NCBI RefSeq assembly: GCF_038594945.1 | Contig: NZ_JBCFYD010000001.1 | Span: 1,578,801 to 1,642,800, forward strand | DNA from: Fodinibius sp. Rm-B-1B1-1 | GTDB lineage: Bacteria > Bacteroidota > Rhodothermia > Balneolales > Balneolaceae | Length of the DNA stretch: 64,000 bases | Direction: 5' to 3' | Shown here: one piece after another, positions 41,736-51,833 of the stretch | Layout of the letters: every line of letters starts with the position of its first letter | Position numbering within the stretch: position 1 is the stretch's first letter | The notes under the pieces: model-generated | The model's database searches: none | What the model was told of the DNA's origin: nothing | The model's input: only the letters and a program-made list of their open reading frames with translations | Translations under genes and position numbers: made by a program

Positions 41736-42569
41736 TTACGAGTCATCGCCGAGCTGGATTCGATGGAATGATCGAACCAGCGGAGTATCATTATTTTTGA
41801 GATACTCTTCGACAGAAAGACTATTGTCTTTCACGAATTTTTGCTCCAGTAGAACGCGTTCCTCGTAGAAGCGTCGCAATTTACCTTGCGATGCTTTTTC
41901 AGCAATTTCCTCAGACTTGCCTTCTTCAAGGAGTTGCTCTTTAGCAATTTGGAGTTCTTTTTCAACGATTGAGCTATCAACACCGTCTCGCGTTACGGCC
42001 AGGGGGTTCATAGCAGCAATTTGCATAGCAACATCACGACCTATTTCATCATCCTCAAGGTCATCTTCAAACTCAACCAACACTCCTAACTGGTTGCCGG
42101 GATGAATATAAGAGATGTAAGAACCATCAGTTTCGGCGTATACTACTTTGTTGATTTTTAGCTTCTCACCAATTTTTCCAATCATATCTTTTAGGTGATC
42201 AGCAACGGTAAGTCCTTCGTTTTCGGTTTCTAAGAGCTCATCAACAGATTCAATTTTGTTTTCGAATACAATATCCAAAAACTCTTTGGCACTGTTCTGG
42301 AAATCTTCGTTACGAGCAACAAAGTCTGTCTCACAGTTAATTTCGAGTGCAGCAGCTTGAGAGCCGTCATCACTCACACGTGTAACAACCAATCCCTGGT
42401 TCGCTTCACGATCTGCTCGTTTTTCAGAAAGTTTTTGTCCTTTTTTGCGAAGGATTTCAGTGGCTTGATCAAAATCACCGTCCGCTTCTTGAAGGGCCTT
42501 TTTGCAATCCATCATGCCGGCCCCAGTCTGTTCGCGTAGTTCTTTTACGTCTTTTGCAGAAATACTCAT
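41736..42569 (-). CDS. tsf: Translation elongation factor Ts
   Basis: A 277-residue EF-Ts with the UBA-like N-domain (ISAKDVKELREQTGAGMMDCKKAL), the EF-Tu-contact TDFVARNEDF block near residue 80, core repeats (YISYIHPGNQLGVLVEF, DVAMQIAAMNPLAV) and the C-terminal module FVKDNSLSVEEYL. It regenerates EF-Tu-GTP by nucleotide exchange. It follows rpsB by 55 bp, the universal rpsB-tsf order, and is followed by a terminator. The sequence is strongly acidic, as are many proteins in this window. Confidence 0.98.
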   Translation of the reverse strand: MSISAKDVKELREQTGAGMMDCKKALQEADGDFDQATEILRKKGQKLSEKRADREANQGLVVTRVSDDGSQAAALEINCETDFVARNEDFQNSAKEFLDIVFENKIESVDELLETENEGLTVADHLKDMIGKIGEKLKINKVVYAETDGSYISYIHPGNQLGVLVEFEDDLEDDEIGRDVAMQIAAMNPLAVTRDGVDSSIVEKELQIAKEQLLEEGKSEEIAEKASQGKLRRFYEERVLLEQKFVKDNSLSVEEYLKNNDTPLVRSFHRIQLGDDS

Positions 42570-42624
42570 TGTTCGAGTTACGCTATTTAAATTGTAGTTC
42601 TAAGTTTAAAAGTAGTGCAGCCGA

Positions 42625-43470
42625 TTATTCTTCTTCGTTAGAAGAGTCGTCGTTAGAATCTTTTTTCTTGCGACGTTTACGGCGTTTGCCTGTAGCTTTT
42701 GTTTTTTCTTTCACTTGCTGCTCTTCCGCTTTTCGTGCATCCTGTGCAGCCTGCTCCATCATCTGTTCTTCACTTTGTGCTTCACGTTCAGCATTGCCTT
42801 CGATGATAGCATCAGCAACTTTAGAAGTAATAAGCTGGATGCTTCGGGCAGAATCGTCATTGCAAGGTACAATGTAATCCGGTATATCAGGATCACTGTT
42901 ACTATCTACCATCGCAATAATGGGGATGTTAAGTTTAACCGCTTCATTTACGGCAATGTCCTCTTTAATGGTGTCAACTACAAAGATAGCACCGGGTAGA
43001 TGCCCCATGTTGGAGATACCACCAAGGGTATTCTCGAGTTTGTCATATTCTCGTTCCAGCATCAAGGCTTCTTTCTTGGTAAGGTCTTCAAAGGTACCGT
43101 CTTTACTCATACGGTCGATCTCTTCCATCCGAGAAATACTTTTCTTAACAGTACTAAAGTTCGTAAGCATACCGCCTAACCAGCGATGCGTTACAAAAGG
43201 CATTCCACAACGGATAGCCTCAGTTCTTACAATATCTTGTGCTTGTTTTTTAGTACCCACGAATAGGATGTCTTTACCAGCACGGGCCAATTTGGTAACC
43301 TCGTCAAGAGCTTCCTGGAAAAACTTTTGGGTTTTCTTAAGATCGATGATATGAATCCCGTTCCGTTCCATGAAGATAAATTCCTTCATTTTGGGATTCC
43401 ATCGGCGGGTAAGGTGACCAAAATGGGCACCAGATTTCAATAGTTGTTCTAAGTCAGGTGTAGTAGGCAT
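42625..43470 (-). CDS. rpsB: 30S ribosomal protein S2
   Basis: A 281-residue S2. The conserved core ([82 protein letters not shown]) ends near residue 230. A charged tail of about 50 residues follows, with the basic KRRKRRKKK and an acidic Ser/Asp/Glu end; such extensions vary between phyla. The 161-bp leader before it contains a set of helices (43488-43576) that may serve feedback control, as S2 is known to repress rpsB-tsf in other bacteria. Confidence 0.98.
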   Translation of the reverse strand: MPTTPDLEQLLKSGAHFGHLTRRWNPKMKEFIFMERNGIHIIDLKKTQKFFQEALDEVTKLARAGKDILFVGTKKQAQDIVRTEAIRCGMPFVTHRWLGGMLTNFSTVKKSISRMEEIDRMSKDGTFEDLTKKEALMLEREYDKLENTLGGISNMGHLPGAIFVVDTIKEDIAVNEAVKLNIPIIAMVDSNSDPDIPDYIVPCNDDSARSIQLITSKVADAIIEGNAEREAQSEEQMMEQAAQDARKAEEQQVKEKTKATGKRRKRRKKKDSNDDSSNEEE

Positions 43471-43487
43471 AGGTTTGATTTATTTTT

Positions 43488-43576
43488 GAGTTAGTCCGCT
43501 ATGCAGATTATCCCCGGCGCTAACTCTGTCCCAAAAATAGTGGGGACAAAGCACTCGGCGCACTGAGTGGCTGCAT
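43488..43576 (-). promoter_or_regulatory. Structured 5' leader of rpsB-tsf, candidate S2 autoregulatory RNA
   Basis: In the transcript (minus strand) an outer helix AUGCAG/CUGCAU (43576-43571 with 43506-43501) encloses two hairpins: CACUC/GAGUG (43569-43565 with 43556-43552) and a 9-bp CUUUGUCCC/GGGACAGAG stem (43551-43543 with 43532-43524, one G-U). A further 7-bp pairing, GAGUUAG (43526-43520) with CUAACUC (43494-43488), overlaps the base of the second hairpin and closes 18 bases before the start codon, so it could switch access to the ribosome site. Ribosomal protein leaders elsewhere work in this way; that S2 binds here is inference. Confidence 0.6.
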
Positions 43577-43631
43577 ATGTGTGATTAAAAATTGTAAGTA
43601 TGGAAAAAGAAAACGTGTTCCGCGCGAATAA

Positions 43632-44018
43632 TTAACGCTTGGAGAACTGGAACTTTTTACGAGCACCAGGCTGACCGTACTTCTTACGCTCTACCATACG
43701 ATCGTCACGTGTAAGTAGGTCATGTGCTTTAAGTACATCGTGCCAGTCTTCGTTATGATCATCAAGGGCGCGGGCCAAAGCGTGCTGAATAGCACCAGAT
43801 TGACCGGTAATACCGCCGCCGCGAACTGTTATTTTGATATCAAACTGTTCTCCTGATTCTGTTACATCAAGAGGAAGTTTGGCAATATTACGATGTGCTT
43901 GCGTATTAAAATATTCATCCAAGGGTTTATCGTTTACAACGAAATCACCTGATCCTGGTTGAATATATAGTCGCGCAGTAGAAGTTTTTCTTCTTCCGAT
44001 GAAGTTTTTCTGTTCCAT
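43632..44018 (-). CDS. rpsI: 30S ribosomal protein S9
   Basis: A 128-residue S9 with GRRKTSTARLYIQPGSGDFVVN, ITVRGGGITGQSGAIQHALARAL and the typical basic C-terminus KKYGQPGARKKFQFSKR, whose last Arg reaches the P-site tRNA. It follows rplM after 6 bp, the conserved rplM-rpsI pair. Confidence 0.98.
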   Translation of the reverse strand: MEQKNFIGRRKTSTARLYIQPGSGDFVVNDKPLDEYFNTQAHRNIAKLPLDVTESGEQFDIKITVRGGGITGQSGAIQHALARALDDHNEDWHDVLKAHDLLTRDDRMVERKKYGQPGARKKFQFSKR

Positions 44019-44024
44019 TCGTAA

Positions 44025-44468
44025 TTAAAGCTCGATTTTTTCTGGTTGTTGTGCTTCTTGTTCATGAACCGGACCGGCATAAACTCTAAGGTTTGTCATC
44101 AGTTTGTTGCCGAGCTTGTTTTTTGGCAACATACCTTGAACCGCTTTTTCAATAACAACGGTAGGGTTATGGTCCAGCATCTCTTCTGCCGAAGTAAATC
44201 GTTCGCCTCCGGGATGGCCGGTATAACGGAAATATTCTTTTTGTTGCATTTTTTTGCCGCTTAATTCTACTTTTGCAGCATTAATTACAACAACGTTGTC
44301 ACCGGTGTCCATGTGCGGAGCGAAGTTAGGCTTGTGCTTCCCATTAAGTAGGGCCGCCACCTTTGAAGCAACTCTTCCGAGTGCTTGCTCTTCGGCATCA
44401 ACAAGAACCCAATTCTTTTCGATATCACTCGCTTTTGGGGAGTAGGTCTTGTAACTGTTAGTATCCAC
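44025..44468 (-). CDS. rplM: 50S ribosomal protein L13
   Basis: A 147-residue L13 with WVLVDAEEQALGRVASKVAALLNGKHK, NVVVINAAKVELSGKK, YFRYTGHPGG and VQGMLPKNKLGNKLMTNLRVYAG. It is the first gene of the ribosomal protein unit; a good promoter is seen at 44508-44538. Confidence 0.98.
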   Translation of the reverse strand: MDTNSYKTYSPKASDIEKNWVLVDAEEQALGRVASKVAALLNGKHKPNFAPHMDTGDNVVVINAAKVELSGKKMQQKEYFRYTGHPGGERFTSAEEMLDHNPTVVIEKAVQGMLPKNKLGNKLMTNLRVYAGPVHEQEAQQPEKIEL

Positions 44469-44507
44469 GGTTAAAACTTGTTTATAATTGCTTTTATGTG
44501 AAGTCTC

Positions 44508-44538
44508 GAAAAATAGGCTTATTTATATCCATTTGCAA
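44508..44538 (-). promoter_or_regulatory. Candidate promoter of rplM-rpsI
   Basis: On the minus strand TTGCAA (44538-44533), 17 bases, then TATTTTTC (44515-44508), one base off the Bacteroidota TAnnTTTG element. It begins 70 bp upstream of the rplM ATG, and the layout matches the promoter at 63322-63352. Confidence 0.5.
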
Positions 44539-44734
44539 CGGTGAACTTATGAATATTTTCTAAGCGATATTTGAAGTGGGTATTTTTGAATATGAATACC
44601 ACTAATATTGGTATTAGAACAGAAAAAAATGAGGGACAAGAAAAGATATTATTAAAAATAAATTGTACCTTTCAGGCATAAAAAGGTCTGCTTAAAAGAG
44701 GCCAAGCCAAGTTTAAAAAGGATAATCAAGAACA

Positions 44735-47449
44735 ATGAGTGACGAGAACAAATTTTTACAGACGAAAACCCCATTTGATACAGGAGTTGGCCAAGCACAT
44801 CTGTATAGTTTGAAAAAACTGGAAGAGATGGGATACAATAATATTAGTAACCTCCCCTTTACGATTCGTATTTTGCTGGAGTCGGTGCTCAGAGAGCACG
44901 ATGGATATGTTGTTACAGATAATGATGTGGAGGTATTGGCAAATTACAATGCGAAAAATCCACAGGGCGAAATTCCTTTTAAACCTTCACGGGTTGTTCT
45001 TCAGGATTTTACAGGGGTTCCTGCGATTGTGGATTTGGCTGCGCTTCGTTCGGCGATGCAGCGGATGGGTGGTAATCCAACATCTATTAACCCTCAGGTA
45101 CCAGTAGACTTAGTTATTGACCACTCGGTACAGGTTGATGAATTTGGTCAGGAGTATGCCTTTATGCATAACGTCGAGAAGGAATTTGAGCGTAATCGCG
45201 AGCGATATGAGTTCTTGAAATGGGGACAGAAAGCGTTTGATAATTTTAAAGTGGTTCCTCCCGGACGTGGTATCGTCCACCAGGTGAACCTTGAGTACTT
45301 GGCAAAAGGTGCATTCAGCCGTAAAGAAGACGATGGTTCTACCGTGGTATATCCCGATACGCTGGTAGGTACCGACTCGCATACCACAATGATTAATGGT
45401 CTCGGTATTCTGGGCTGGGGCGTTGGTGGTATCGAAGCCGAAGCGGCTATGCTGGGACAACCTATATACATGTTAGTACCCGAGGTTGTGGGCATGAAGC
45501 TGACGGGTAAGTTGCGTGAAGGTATTACGGCAACCGACTTGACGCTTACGGTAACGCAGATGCTTCGGAAGCACGGTGTGGTTGGCAAATTTGTGGAATT
45601 TTATGGCGATGGGCTTAGTAATATGAGTCTGCCCGATCGTGCGACGATTGCAAATATGTCTCCTGAATATGGAGCAACTATGGGCTTTTTCCCAATGGAT
45701 GATGAAGCGATGCGTTATATGCGTCGCACCGGTCGTGATCCCGAGCATGTAGAAATGGTTGAGCGATACATGAAAGAACAGGGATTGTATCGTACGAGCA
45801 ATACACCTGATCCGGAATTCACGGATACGCTGGAGCTTGATCTCGGTGATGTAGAAACATCCTTGGCCGGACCAAAGTTGCCGCATGATCGTATTTCGTT
45901 ACCCAACATGAAGAAGACTTTTGAAAATAGTCTGACCAGCAATGATCCGACAATGGGCTTTAACTTGGCTCAGGAGAAGTTGGCAAATAAGGGCACCTTT
46001 AAAAACGGGCAAGAAATTGAGATGGAGCATGGCGATGTGGTGATTGCTGCCATTACATCCTGTACCAATACGTCGAATCCAAGCGTGATGTTAGGAGCCG
46101 GAATTGTAGCGAAGAAGGCGTACGAAAAAGGATTGAAAGTTCCTCCATATGTTAAAACATCACTGGCCCCGGGCTCTCGAGTGGTTACGGATTATCTTGA
46201 AGAAGCCGGGCTTACCGATTATATGGATCGCCTCGGCTTTAACCTGGTTGGCTATGGATGTACGACTTGTATTGGTAACTCTGGACCATTGCCGCAAGCT
46301 GTTGAGGATGCGGTGAAAGAAGGCGATCTGATTGTGGCCGGTGTGCTGTCAGGAAATCGCAACTTTGAGGGACGTATCCATCCTTATGTGAAGGCAAATT
46401 ATTTGGCATCTCCACCATTGGTCGTTGCGTATGCACTGGCTGGAACGGTAGATATTGATCTGGAAAAGGAGCCTCTTGGTAAGGACAAAGATGGTAACGA
46501 TGTATATCTCAAAGACATCTGGCCTACATCCGAAGAAATTGCTGAGCATCTCGATAGTGCGATACGACCAGAGCTGTTTGAAAAACAATATGGTGATATC
46601 TTTAAATCAGAAGAATGGGATGAGATTCCCGTCGGTGGCGGAGAACTTTACGAGTGGAAGGATGAATCCACATACATTCAAGAGCCACCGTTCTTTATGG
46701 ATATGGGAGAAAATCCCGATCCGATTACCTCAATTAGCGGGGCGCGGGCATTAGTGAAAGTGGGCGACTCTATCACCACAGATCACATTTCGCCAGCGGG
46801 TAATATCCCGAAAGACAGTCCTGCAGGTAAATACTTAATTAAGCATGGTGTCAGTCAGGTTGATTTCAACTCTTATGGATCGCGTCGTGGTAACGACCGG
46901 GTGATGACTCGTGGAACATTTGCCAACGTGCGATTTAAGAATCAGTTGGCGCCGGGCAAAGAGGGTGGTTATACCAATTACTTCCCTAATGATGAAATTA
47001 CCACGATTTATGATGCGGCTATGCGGTATAAAGAAGATGATACGCCCTTGGTTGCATTAGCCGGCAAGCAGTACGGTACAGGATCATCCCGCGACTGGGC
47101 TGCTAAGGGTACAGACCTGTTAGGTGTTGAAGCAGTAATTGCTACTTCTTACGAGCGGATTCACCGATCTAACCTGGTGGGGATGGGGGTACTTCCACTA
47201 CAGTTTAAGGAGGGGGAATCAGCTGATACTCTTGGACTTGATGGTTCCGAAGAGTTTGATATTCATTTAGATGATGATCTTAAAGCCCAGCAGGTAGTAA
47301 AGGTAGATGCAAAGAAAGAAAACGGAGAGACGATTTCTTTCGAAACCGTTTGTCGAATTGATACCCCCGTTGAGGTTGATTACTATCGCAATGGCGGAAT
47401 TCTCCATTATGTATTACGGGAATATTACCGAGCTGAGCAGGAAGCCTAA
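44735..47449 (+). CDS. acnA: Aconitate hydratase A
   Basis: A 904-residue AcnA/IRP-type aconitase, the usual length. The 4Fe-4S ligands are Cys443 in [15 protein letters not shown] and Cys509/Cys512 in [14 protein letters not shown]. Other marks are [57 protein letters not shown] and [17 protein letters not shown]. It interconverts citrate and isocitrate in the TCA cycle. A single-gene unit with its own terminator at 47474-47508; the 266-bp space before it shares promoters with the divergent rplM unit. Confidence 0.98.
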   Translation: MSDENKFLQTKTPFDTGVGQAHLYSLKKLEEMGYNNISNLPFTIRILLESVLREHDGYVVTDNDVEVLANYNAKNPQGEIPFKPSRVVLQDFTGVPAIVDLAALRSAMQRMGGNPTSINPQVPVDLVIDHSVQVDEFGQEYAFMHNVEKEFERNRERYEFLKWGQKAFDNFKVVPPGRGIVHQVNLEYLAKGAFSRKEDDGSTVVYPDTLVGTDSHTTMINGLGILGWGVGGIEAEAAMLGQPIYMLVPEVVGMKLTGKLREGITATDLTLTVTQMLRKHGVVGKFVEFYGDGLSNMSLPDRATIANMSPEYGATMGFFPMDDEAMRYMRRTGRDPEHVEMVERYMKEQGLYRTSNTPDPEFTDTLELDLGDVETSLAGPKLPHDRISLPNMKKTFENSLTSNDPTMGFNLAQEKLANKGTFKNGQEIEMEHGDVVIAAITSCTNTSNPSVMLGAGIVAKKAYEKGLKVPPYVKTSLAPGSRVVTDYLEEAGLTDYMDRLGFNLVGYGCTTCIGNSGPLPQAVEDAVKEGDLIVAGVLSGNRNFEGRIHPYVKANYLASPPLVVAYALAGTVDIDLEKEPLGKDKDGNDVYLKDIWPTSEEIAEHLDSAIRPELFEKQYGDIFKSEEWDEIPVGGGELYEWKDESTYIQEPPFFMDMGENPDPITSISGARALVKVGDSITTDHISPAGNIPKDSPAGKYLIKHGVSQVDFNSYGSRRGNDRVMTRGTFANVRFKNQLAPGKEGGYTNYFPNDEITTIYDAAMRYKEDDTPLVALAGKQYGTGSSRDWAAKGTDLLGVEAVIATSYERIHRSNLVGMGVLPLQFKEGESADTLGLDGSEEFDIHLDDDLKAQQVVKVDAKKENGETISFETVCRIDTPVEVDYYRNGGILHYVLREYYRAEQEA

Positions 47450-47473
47450 ATTCCTTTCTTAGTTAACTTAATT

Positions 47474-47508
47474 AAGCCCGGCCTTGTATAAGGTCGGGCT
47501 TTTTTTTG
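47474..47508 (+). terminator. Intrinsic terminator of acnA
   Basis: A 12-bp stem AAGCCCGGCCTT/AAGGTCGGGCTT (one G-T pair) with loop GTAT, followed by eight T residues, 24 bp past the stop codon. Confidence 0.95.
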
Positions 47509-47615
47509 TGGATGGGATATCGCAATAGATATTTGTTTAAAAAAATCCTAAAATGTATTAAATAGTAAGGACACAAGAGGGCGAAAGAAATAAAAGGATA
47601 ACAGGGGCTTTTAAA

Positions 47616-48788
47616 ATGTCACTTCAGGAAGAAAATAATATAGCTGATACTATAACATTTGATGCAGAAACGAGCAGCAGTCTCGAGATTCTATTAAAAA
47701 ACATTAGCAGTGTTAATAAGGCTGTTAAGTTGCGGGGCGTCTTAAAAGAAAGCATTGAAGTCGTTCGAAATGTAATGAATGTCGAGGCCAGCTCGCTGAT
47801 GCTGTTGGATAAGAATACGGGAGAGCTGATTGTTAGTATGCCTACCGGGCCGGTAAAGAGAGAGGTGAAAGGAAAACGGATTGAAAAGGGGGCTGGTATT
47901 GGGGGTTGGGTTATCCAGCATGAAAAGCCTTTTTATTCTAATGATGTTAGCAACTCTGATCTTTTTGCCGGGGATATTTCTGAGAATTTTACGACTCGGA
48001 ATATTATATGTGTTCCCTTGAGAAATAGCCAAAAGAACATCATTGGTGTATTGCAAGCAATTAACAGGAAAGAAGGTGATTTTACGGATAAAGATATCTC
48101 GGTATTTGAAGCGTTAGCAGATCATGTGGCGTTGGCTATTGAACGGTGCCGTGAGCTTCAGAAAATGCAGGATGAGCTTGAGCAGCGAGATCTCATTTTA
48201 ACGGAAACTCATCATCGCCTAAAAAATAACTTATCTACCATTACAGCTCTTATCGAGCTGGAATTATCGGATATCGAGGATGAGGCAGCAAGGGAGGTGC
48301 TGCAAAAGACAATGGCACGGATAAAATCAATGACGGAGGTCCATGATTTTCTTTACAATAATAAGCCCGGAGATGAGATTAAGTTAAAGCTTTACTTGGA
48401 AGGGCTTTCGAATAAGATTGCTAATATTTTATCTAAAAAAGAGCAGCAAGTACATATTATTATTCGTGCCGCTGATGTGCGTTTGGATACTGATCGTGCT
48501 ATGAGCTGTGGGCTGTTGTTAAATGAGTTAATGGTGAATTGCTACAAGCATGCTTTTGGGGATAATATTGAAGATCCTGAAATAGTTATTGCGCTCTCTG
48601 AGACGGAAGATGAAGAAATTGAATTTACTGTATCTGATAATGGCACAGGTATTGGAGATGATTTTTCAATCACAGAGTCGGGCTCGACCGGAGGATGGCT
48701 TATTAACGTTCTTATAAGGAGGTTGGAGGCCGATATTCAGGTGCAGGAGGATGATGGTACAACATTTGTTATTCGTTTTCAGAAATGA
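47616..48788 (+). CDS. GAF-domain sensor histidine kinase (HisKA_2 type)
   Basis: A 390-residue soluble kinase: GAF domain (~30-185, with ASSLMLLDKNTGELIVSMPTG and GIGGWVIQHEKPFYSNDV), HisKA_2 with ETHHRLKNNLSTITALIELEL (His200), and an intact HATPase domain (LLLNELMVNCYKHAF N-box; VSDNGTGIGDDF; GGWLINVLIRRLEADI). It is close in kinase type to the protein at 24264-26444 but keeps all ATP-site residues. No response regulator is adjacent, so the partner is elsewhere. The small GAF ligand cannot be told. Confidence 0.9.
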   Translation: MSLQEENNIADTITFDAETSSSLEILLKNISSVNKAVKLRGVLKESIEVVRNVMNVEASSLMLLDKNTGELIVSMPTGPVKREVKGKRIEKGAGIGGWVIQHEKPFYSNDVSNSDLFAGDISENFTTRNIICVPLRNSQKNIIGVLQAINRKEGDFTDKDISVFEALADHVALAIERCRELQKMQDELEQRDLILTETHHRLKNNLSTITALIELELSDIEDEAAREVLQKTMARIKSMTEVHDFLYNNKPGDEIKLKLYLEGLSNKIANILSKKEQQVHIIIRAADVRLDTDRAMSCGLLLNELMVNCYKHAFGDNIEDPEIVIALSETEDEEIEFTVSDNGTGIGDDFSITESGSTGGWLINVLIRRLEADIQVQEDDGTTFVIRFQK

Positions 48789-48797
48789 TGATTTTTG

Positions 48798-49964
48798 CTA
48801 AAAGGGCCATCGTTCCAATCCCCGCATGGTAAAAATATTTGCCATGAAGTTGGAGAATGGTTTTTTGAGCATTATCGAAACGATGCTATTACGCAAAGCA
48901 GGGAATGATGTTTGTCTTCCCAGCCACATATTTATTTCAGCTCTGCGAATGGCATTCTGTGCCGCATGTGTTCGACGTTGTTGATATAAAGTTAGCAGGT
49001 TAGATATCGATTGATCCTGTTGTAATATATGCGCCAATGTATTTGCAAGGTCTTTAGCAGCAAGCCAACCTAAATTCATTCCCTGCCCGCCAATGGGACT
49101 AACGACGTGAGCTGCATCACCGCAAAGGATAATTCGATTCTTTGCCATGGGAGAAGCGATAAATTTTTGGACGCCAAAACTACTCAGCATCGAAAAATCG
49201 GTTTCATTAAAATTAGTTCCAATCCTGTGTTTAACTCGATCAGTAATATCATGGGGATTAACTTCGGGGAGATACGACGAAGTCTTAACAACCCATCGGC
49301 GGTTGTTATCCGGTAGTGGAAAAGATTCGATCAGGCCTTCATCACAGAGAAAAATAGCAGCGTCATTACCAAAGTCAGTATGGTCGGTGGAGTCTCCCAT
49401 GATATAGGTGTCAGGATACTGTTTACCCTCGTAAGAAATGTTTGATTGTCTACGGACTAAGCTATTTTTGCCATCACAACCAACCAAGAACTTCGTTTTA
49501 ATATTTGAAGTTATACCACCATCCTGAAACAAAATTCTAACGTGATCTTGTTGTTCCGTTATTTGTGTAACTTCAACATCTCTACGGAGACAAAAAGGAT
49601 TGCGGTTTATAAGTGATTGCTCCAAGAGATGTTCGGTCTGGTTTTGGGGATGGGCTAAAATAAAGTTGAAGGGATTGGGACAGTCATCAAAGGATAGCGT
49701 CCCTAATTTTTTGGTATTAGCAAAAGCATGTCCCTGTTCGATTTTTGCACCTTGATTTAAAAATGAGTTTGCGATGCCCAATTCATCAAACAGTTCTAAT
49801 GAGACCGGATGGATGCCCAGTGAACGAGATCCAGGTTTTGGAGCGGTTCTTTTTTCCAGGATGATGAATGAGATATCCGCCTGTTCAAGACATAATCCTA
49901 AAAAAAGCCCCACAGGACCGCCCCCTACAATGGCTACTTGGTATGTTTGGGATGGGCTATTCAT
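48798..49964 (-). CDS. FAD-dependent aromatic hydroxylase/monooxygenase
   Basis: A 388-residue group A flavin monooxygenase: dinucleotide motif VAIVGGGPVGLFLGLCL (~residues 9-25), an Arg-containing FAD strand (ILEKRTAP), the DG-like motif VGCDGKNSLVRRQ near 165 and the GD motif IILCGDAAHVVSPIGGQGMNLG near 280. Relatives hydroxylate phenolic rings using NAD(P)H and oxygen. It overlaps the methyltransferase gene by 8 bp and ends the type III PKS operon, so its substrate is probably the resorcinol- or pyrone-type product. The layout matches srsA-srsB-srsC of Streptomyces in logic (synthase, methylation, hydroxylation). Confidence 0.88.
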   Translation of the reverse strand: MNSPSQTYQVAIVGGGPVGLFLGLCLEQADISFIILEKRTAPKPGSRSLGIHPVSLELFDELGIANSFLNQGAKIEQGHAFANTKKLGTLSFDDCPNPFNFILAHPQNQTEHLLEQSLINRNPFCLRRDVEVTQITEQQDHVRILFQDGGITSNIKTKFLVGCDGKNSLVRRQSNISYEGKQYPDTYIMGDSTDHTDFGNDAAIFLCDEGLIESFPLPDNNRRWVVKTSSYLPEVNPHDITDRVKHRIGTNFNETDFSMLSSFGVQKFIASPMAKNRIILCGDAAHVVSPIGGQGMNLGWLAAKDLANTLAHILQQDQSISNLLTLYQQRRTHAAQNAIRRAEINMWLGRQTSFPALRNSIVSIMLKKPFSNFMANIFTMRGLERWPF

Positions 49965-50652
49965 GGTGATAGGTCAGCAGAATTCGAAATGGAAATAGTG
50001 TTCTAACAGTCCATTTTGAGGGGGCAACCTCTTGTAACTCTTTGGGCGTATAACTCCGCTTGATTGATGTTAGACCATCTTCGGTAATAAAAGAGTTGCG
50101 GAAAAAAGGACGAGAGAAAATGTTGAATAGCAGGTAAGCCCAGTCACTTCTTTGGAGATCATTGAAAACAACCGAGCCGGAACAAAGTTCTTCAGTGAGA
50201 GAACATACGTTTGATAGCTCTTTCTTCGTTAGATGGTGTATTAAATGGTTTGACAGTATAAAATCGAATTGTTGATTGGCCCGATCTAAATCTGAAAGTT
50301 GGCATTGCAAGAATTCTATTTTGGAAGTTGGTTCTTGTGACTGGATATAATTTATCGCTCGAGGATCGGGGTCGATGGCGGTAATATTGAATGATATGCC
50401 ATCTTTGGTTAACCATTGAGCTATTTTTATTGGGATGTCCCCGCCTCCAAAACCAATATCCAAAAAAGAATAATGAGTTTGTGTATGTAATTTGGGGCGA
50501 ATGTGTTGTTTGTAAATATATCGCCACTGTGAAATAAGAGTGTTAATATGCTCAAACTGCCGGTAGGTGTTCCGAAGTTTTTCCGGATCGCAGTTGGGGT
50601 CGTCCATTCGTTCCTGGCTGGTGGTATCGCGCTTTGATAATAGTAGGGGCAT
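49957..50652 (-). CDS. SAM-dependent methyltransferase in the type III PKS operon
   Basis: A class I methyltransferase of about 231 residues: motif I YSFLDIGFGGGDIPIKIA, acidic ribose-binding ITAIDPDPRA, then FDFILSNHLIHHLTKKEL. I chose ATG 50652, which shares its A/TG with the TGA stop of the PKS gene (TGATG), over the TTG three bases upstream. It would methylate the polyketide ring hydroxyl or carbon. The flavin monooxygenase gene overlaps its end by 8 bp. The family is broad (ubiquinone/menaquinone methyltransferase-like), so the assignment to polyketide tailoring rests on operon context. Confidence 0.87.
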   Translation of the reverse strand: MPLLLSKRDTTSQERMDDPNCDPEKLRNTYRQFEHINTLISQWRYIYKQHIRPKLHTQTHYSFLDIGFGGGDIPIKIAQWLTKDGISFNITAIDPDPRAINYIQSQEPTSKIEFLQCQLSDLDRANQQFDFILSNHLIHHLTKKELSNVCSLTEELCSGSVVFNDLQRSDWAYLLFNIFSRPFFRNSFITEDGLTSIKRSYTPKELQEVAPSKWTVRTLFPFRILLTYHHE

Positions 50653-51755
50653 CAATGATGATCTATTTTTTGCAGAAATCCACTTTCAATAGTCAGGCCG
50701 GGACCAAAGGCCATGGCAAGTACCGATTCTTGCTGGTTTTCAGAAGGCTGATGTAATAGGTTTTCCAGAACGAATAGAATAGTGGCACTACTCATATTCC
50801 CATATTCGGCTAAAATTTGTCGCGATGGTTCCAGCTGTTCATTAGAAAGTGTAACGCTCTTTTGGATTTTATCCAGGATAGCACGTCCGCCAGGGTGGAG
50901 GGCCCAATGGTCAATTTGATCAGCGTCTTGCTGGTATTCCTCAAAAAGAGGCTTGAGCGAATCTTTAAGATTCGATTCGATAATATCCGGTACATAAGTT
51001 GAAAGTACCATGTCAAAACCAGTATCGCCAATGGTCCATGCCATGTCATTTTCGCTTTTGGGAGCAATGGACGTAGAGAATTGGGTTAACTCGAATCCGG
51101 TTTGGGGTTTGCCATTACTGATGATCATACCCGCCGCCCCATCGGCAAAAACGGATGCTGAAATTAAGTTATCGGTTACTTCTGATGGTTGTAGATGAAT
51201 GCTGCAAAGCTCAAGGCAAACGACCAATACTTTGGCATTGGGTTGTGAGGCACAGAATGCCTTGGCCATTTTCATGGCCGGGAAAGCTGCAAAACATCCC
51301 ATAAAACCAAGATGGTAACGCTGGGTAGAAGTGGGCAATCCAAGTTGTTGGATGATTTCGAAACCGGGTTCTGGAGCGAAAAAGCCGGTGCAGGAAACAG
51401 TAATAACATGCGTAATATCATCGTAATCGACGGCTGGATTTTCGTCAATAGTCTTGTGAGCGGTATCAACAAAAAGCCGTTTGGCTTTTTTAGAATAAAG
51501 CTGATTGCGTTCTCCGGTGGAGGGTACATTTAGTGTACCGTCTTGTTGGAAGAAAAATCGCGGATCGCCATTAGCATTAAAATCAGGAATTACAGTATGA
51601 CGTTTGTTAATTCCCGAGTTGGAGTAGATACGGTGAATAATCCGCTGAGTAAACTCTTTGTCAGCGATATATTCTTTCATTCGGTCCCGCAAGAAAGATT
51701 GATCGTAGGACTGTTTGGGAACCTTGGTTGCAATGTTATGAATATAAGCTGACAT
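50652..51755 (-). CDS. Type III polyketide synthase (chalcone synthase-like)
   Basis: A 367-residue type III PKS with the full catalytic triad: Cys122 in VITVSCTGFFAPEPGF, His287 in HWALHPGGRAI and Asn320 in EYGNMSSATILF; the C-terminal AFGPGLTIESG loop is also present. It extends a starter acyl-CoA with malonyl-CoA units and cyclises the chain. Bacterial relatives make alkylresorcinols, alkylpyrones or 1,3,6,8-tetrahydroxynaphthalene; the starter cannot be inferred from sequence. It heads a tight operon with a methyltransferase and a flavin monooxygenase. A MATE exporter gene ends 78 bp upstream in the same direction. Confidence 0.95.
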   Translation of the reverse strand: MSAYIHNIATKVPKQSYDQSFLRDRMKEYIADKEFTQRIIHRIYSNSGINKRHTVIPDFNANGDPRFFFQQDGTLNVPSTGERNQLYSKKAKRLFVDTAHKTIDENPAVDYDDITHVITVSCTGFFAPEPGFEIIQQLGLPTSTQRYHLGFMGCFAAFPAMKMAKAFCASQPNAKVLVVCLELCSIHLQPSEVTDNLISASVFADGAAGMIISNGKPQTGFELTQFSTSIAPKSENDMAWTIGDTGFDMVLSTYVPDIIESNLKDSLKPLFEEYQQDADQIDHWALHPGGRAILDKIQKSVTLSNEQLEPSRQILAEYGNMSSATILFVLENLLHQPSENQQESVLAMAFGPGLTIESGFLQKIDHH

Positions 51756-51833
51756 CTACCGCCAAATTTAAAGGTTAGAATATCTACTCTATTATACCCT
51801 AAATTTGTGGTAAAAATTCCAAATTCCTAATTC

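Noticed and set aside
45110..45942. Minus-strand frames of 75-146 codons within acnA
   Set aside because: Antisense to highly conserved aconitase codons; no supporting start site or motif.
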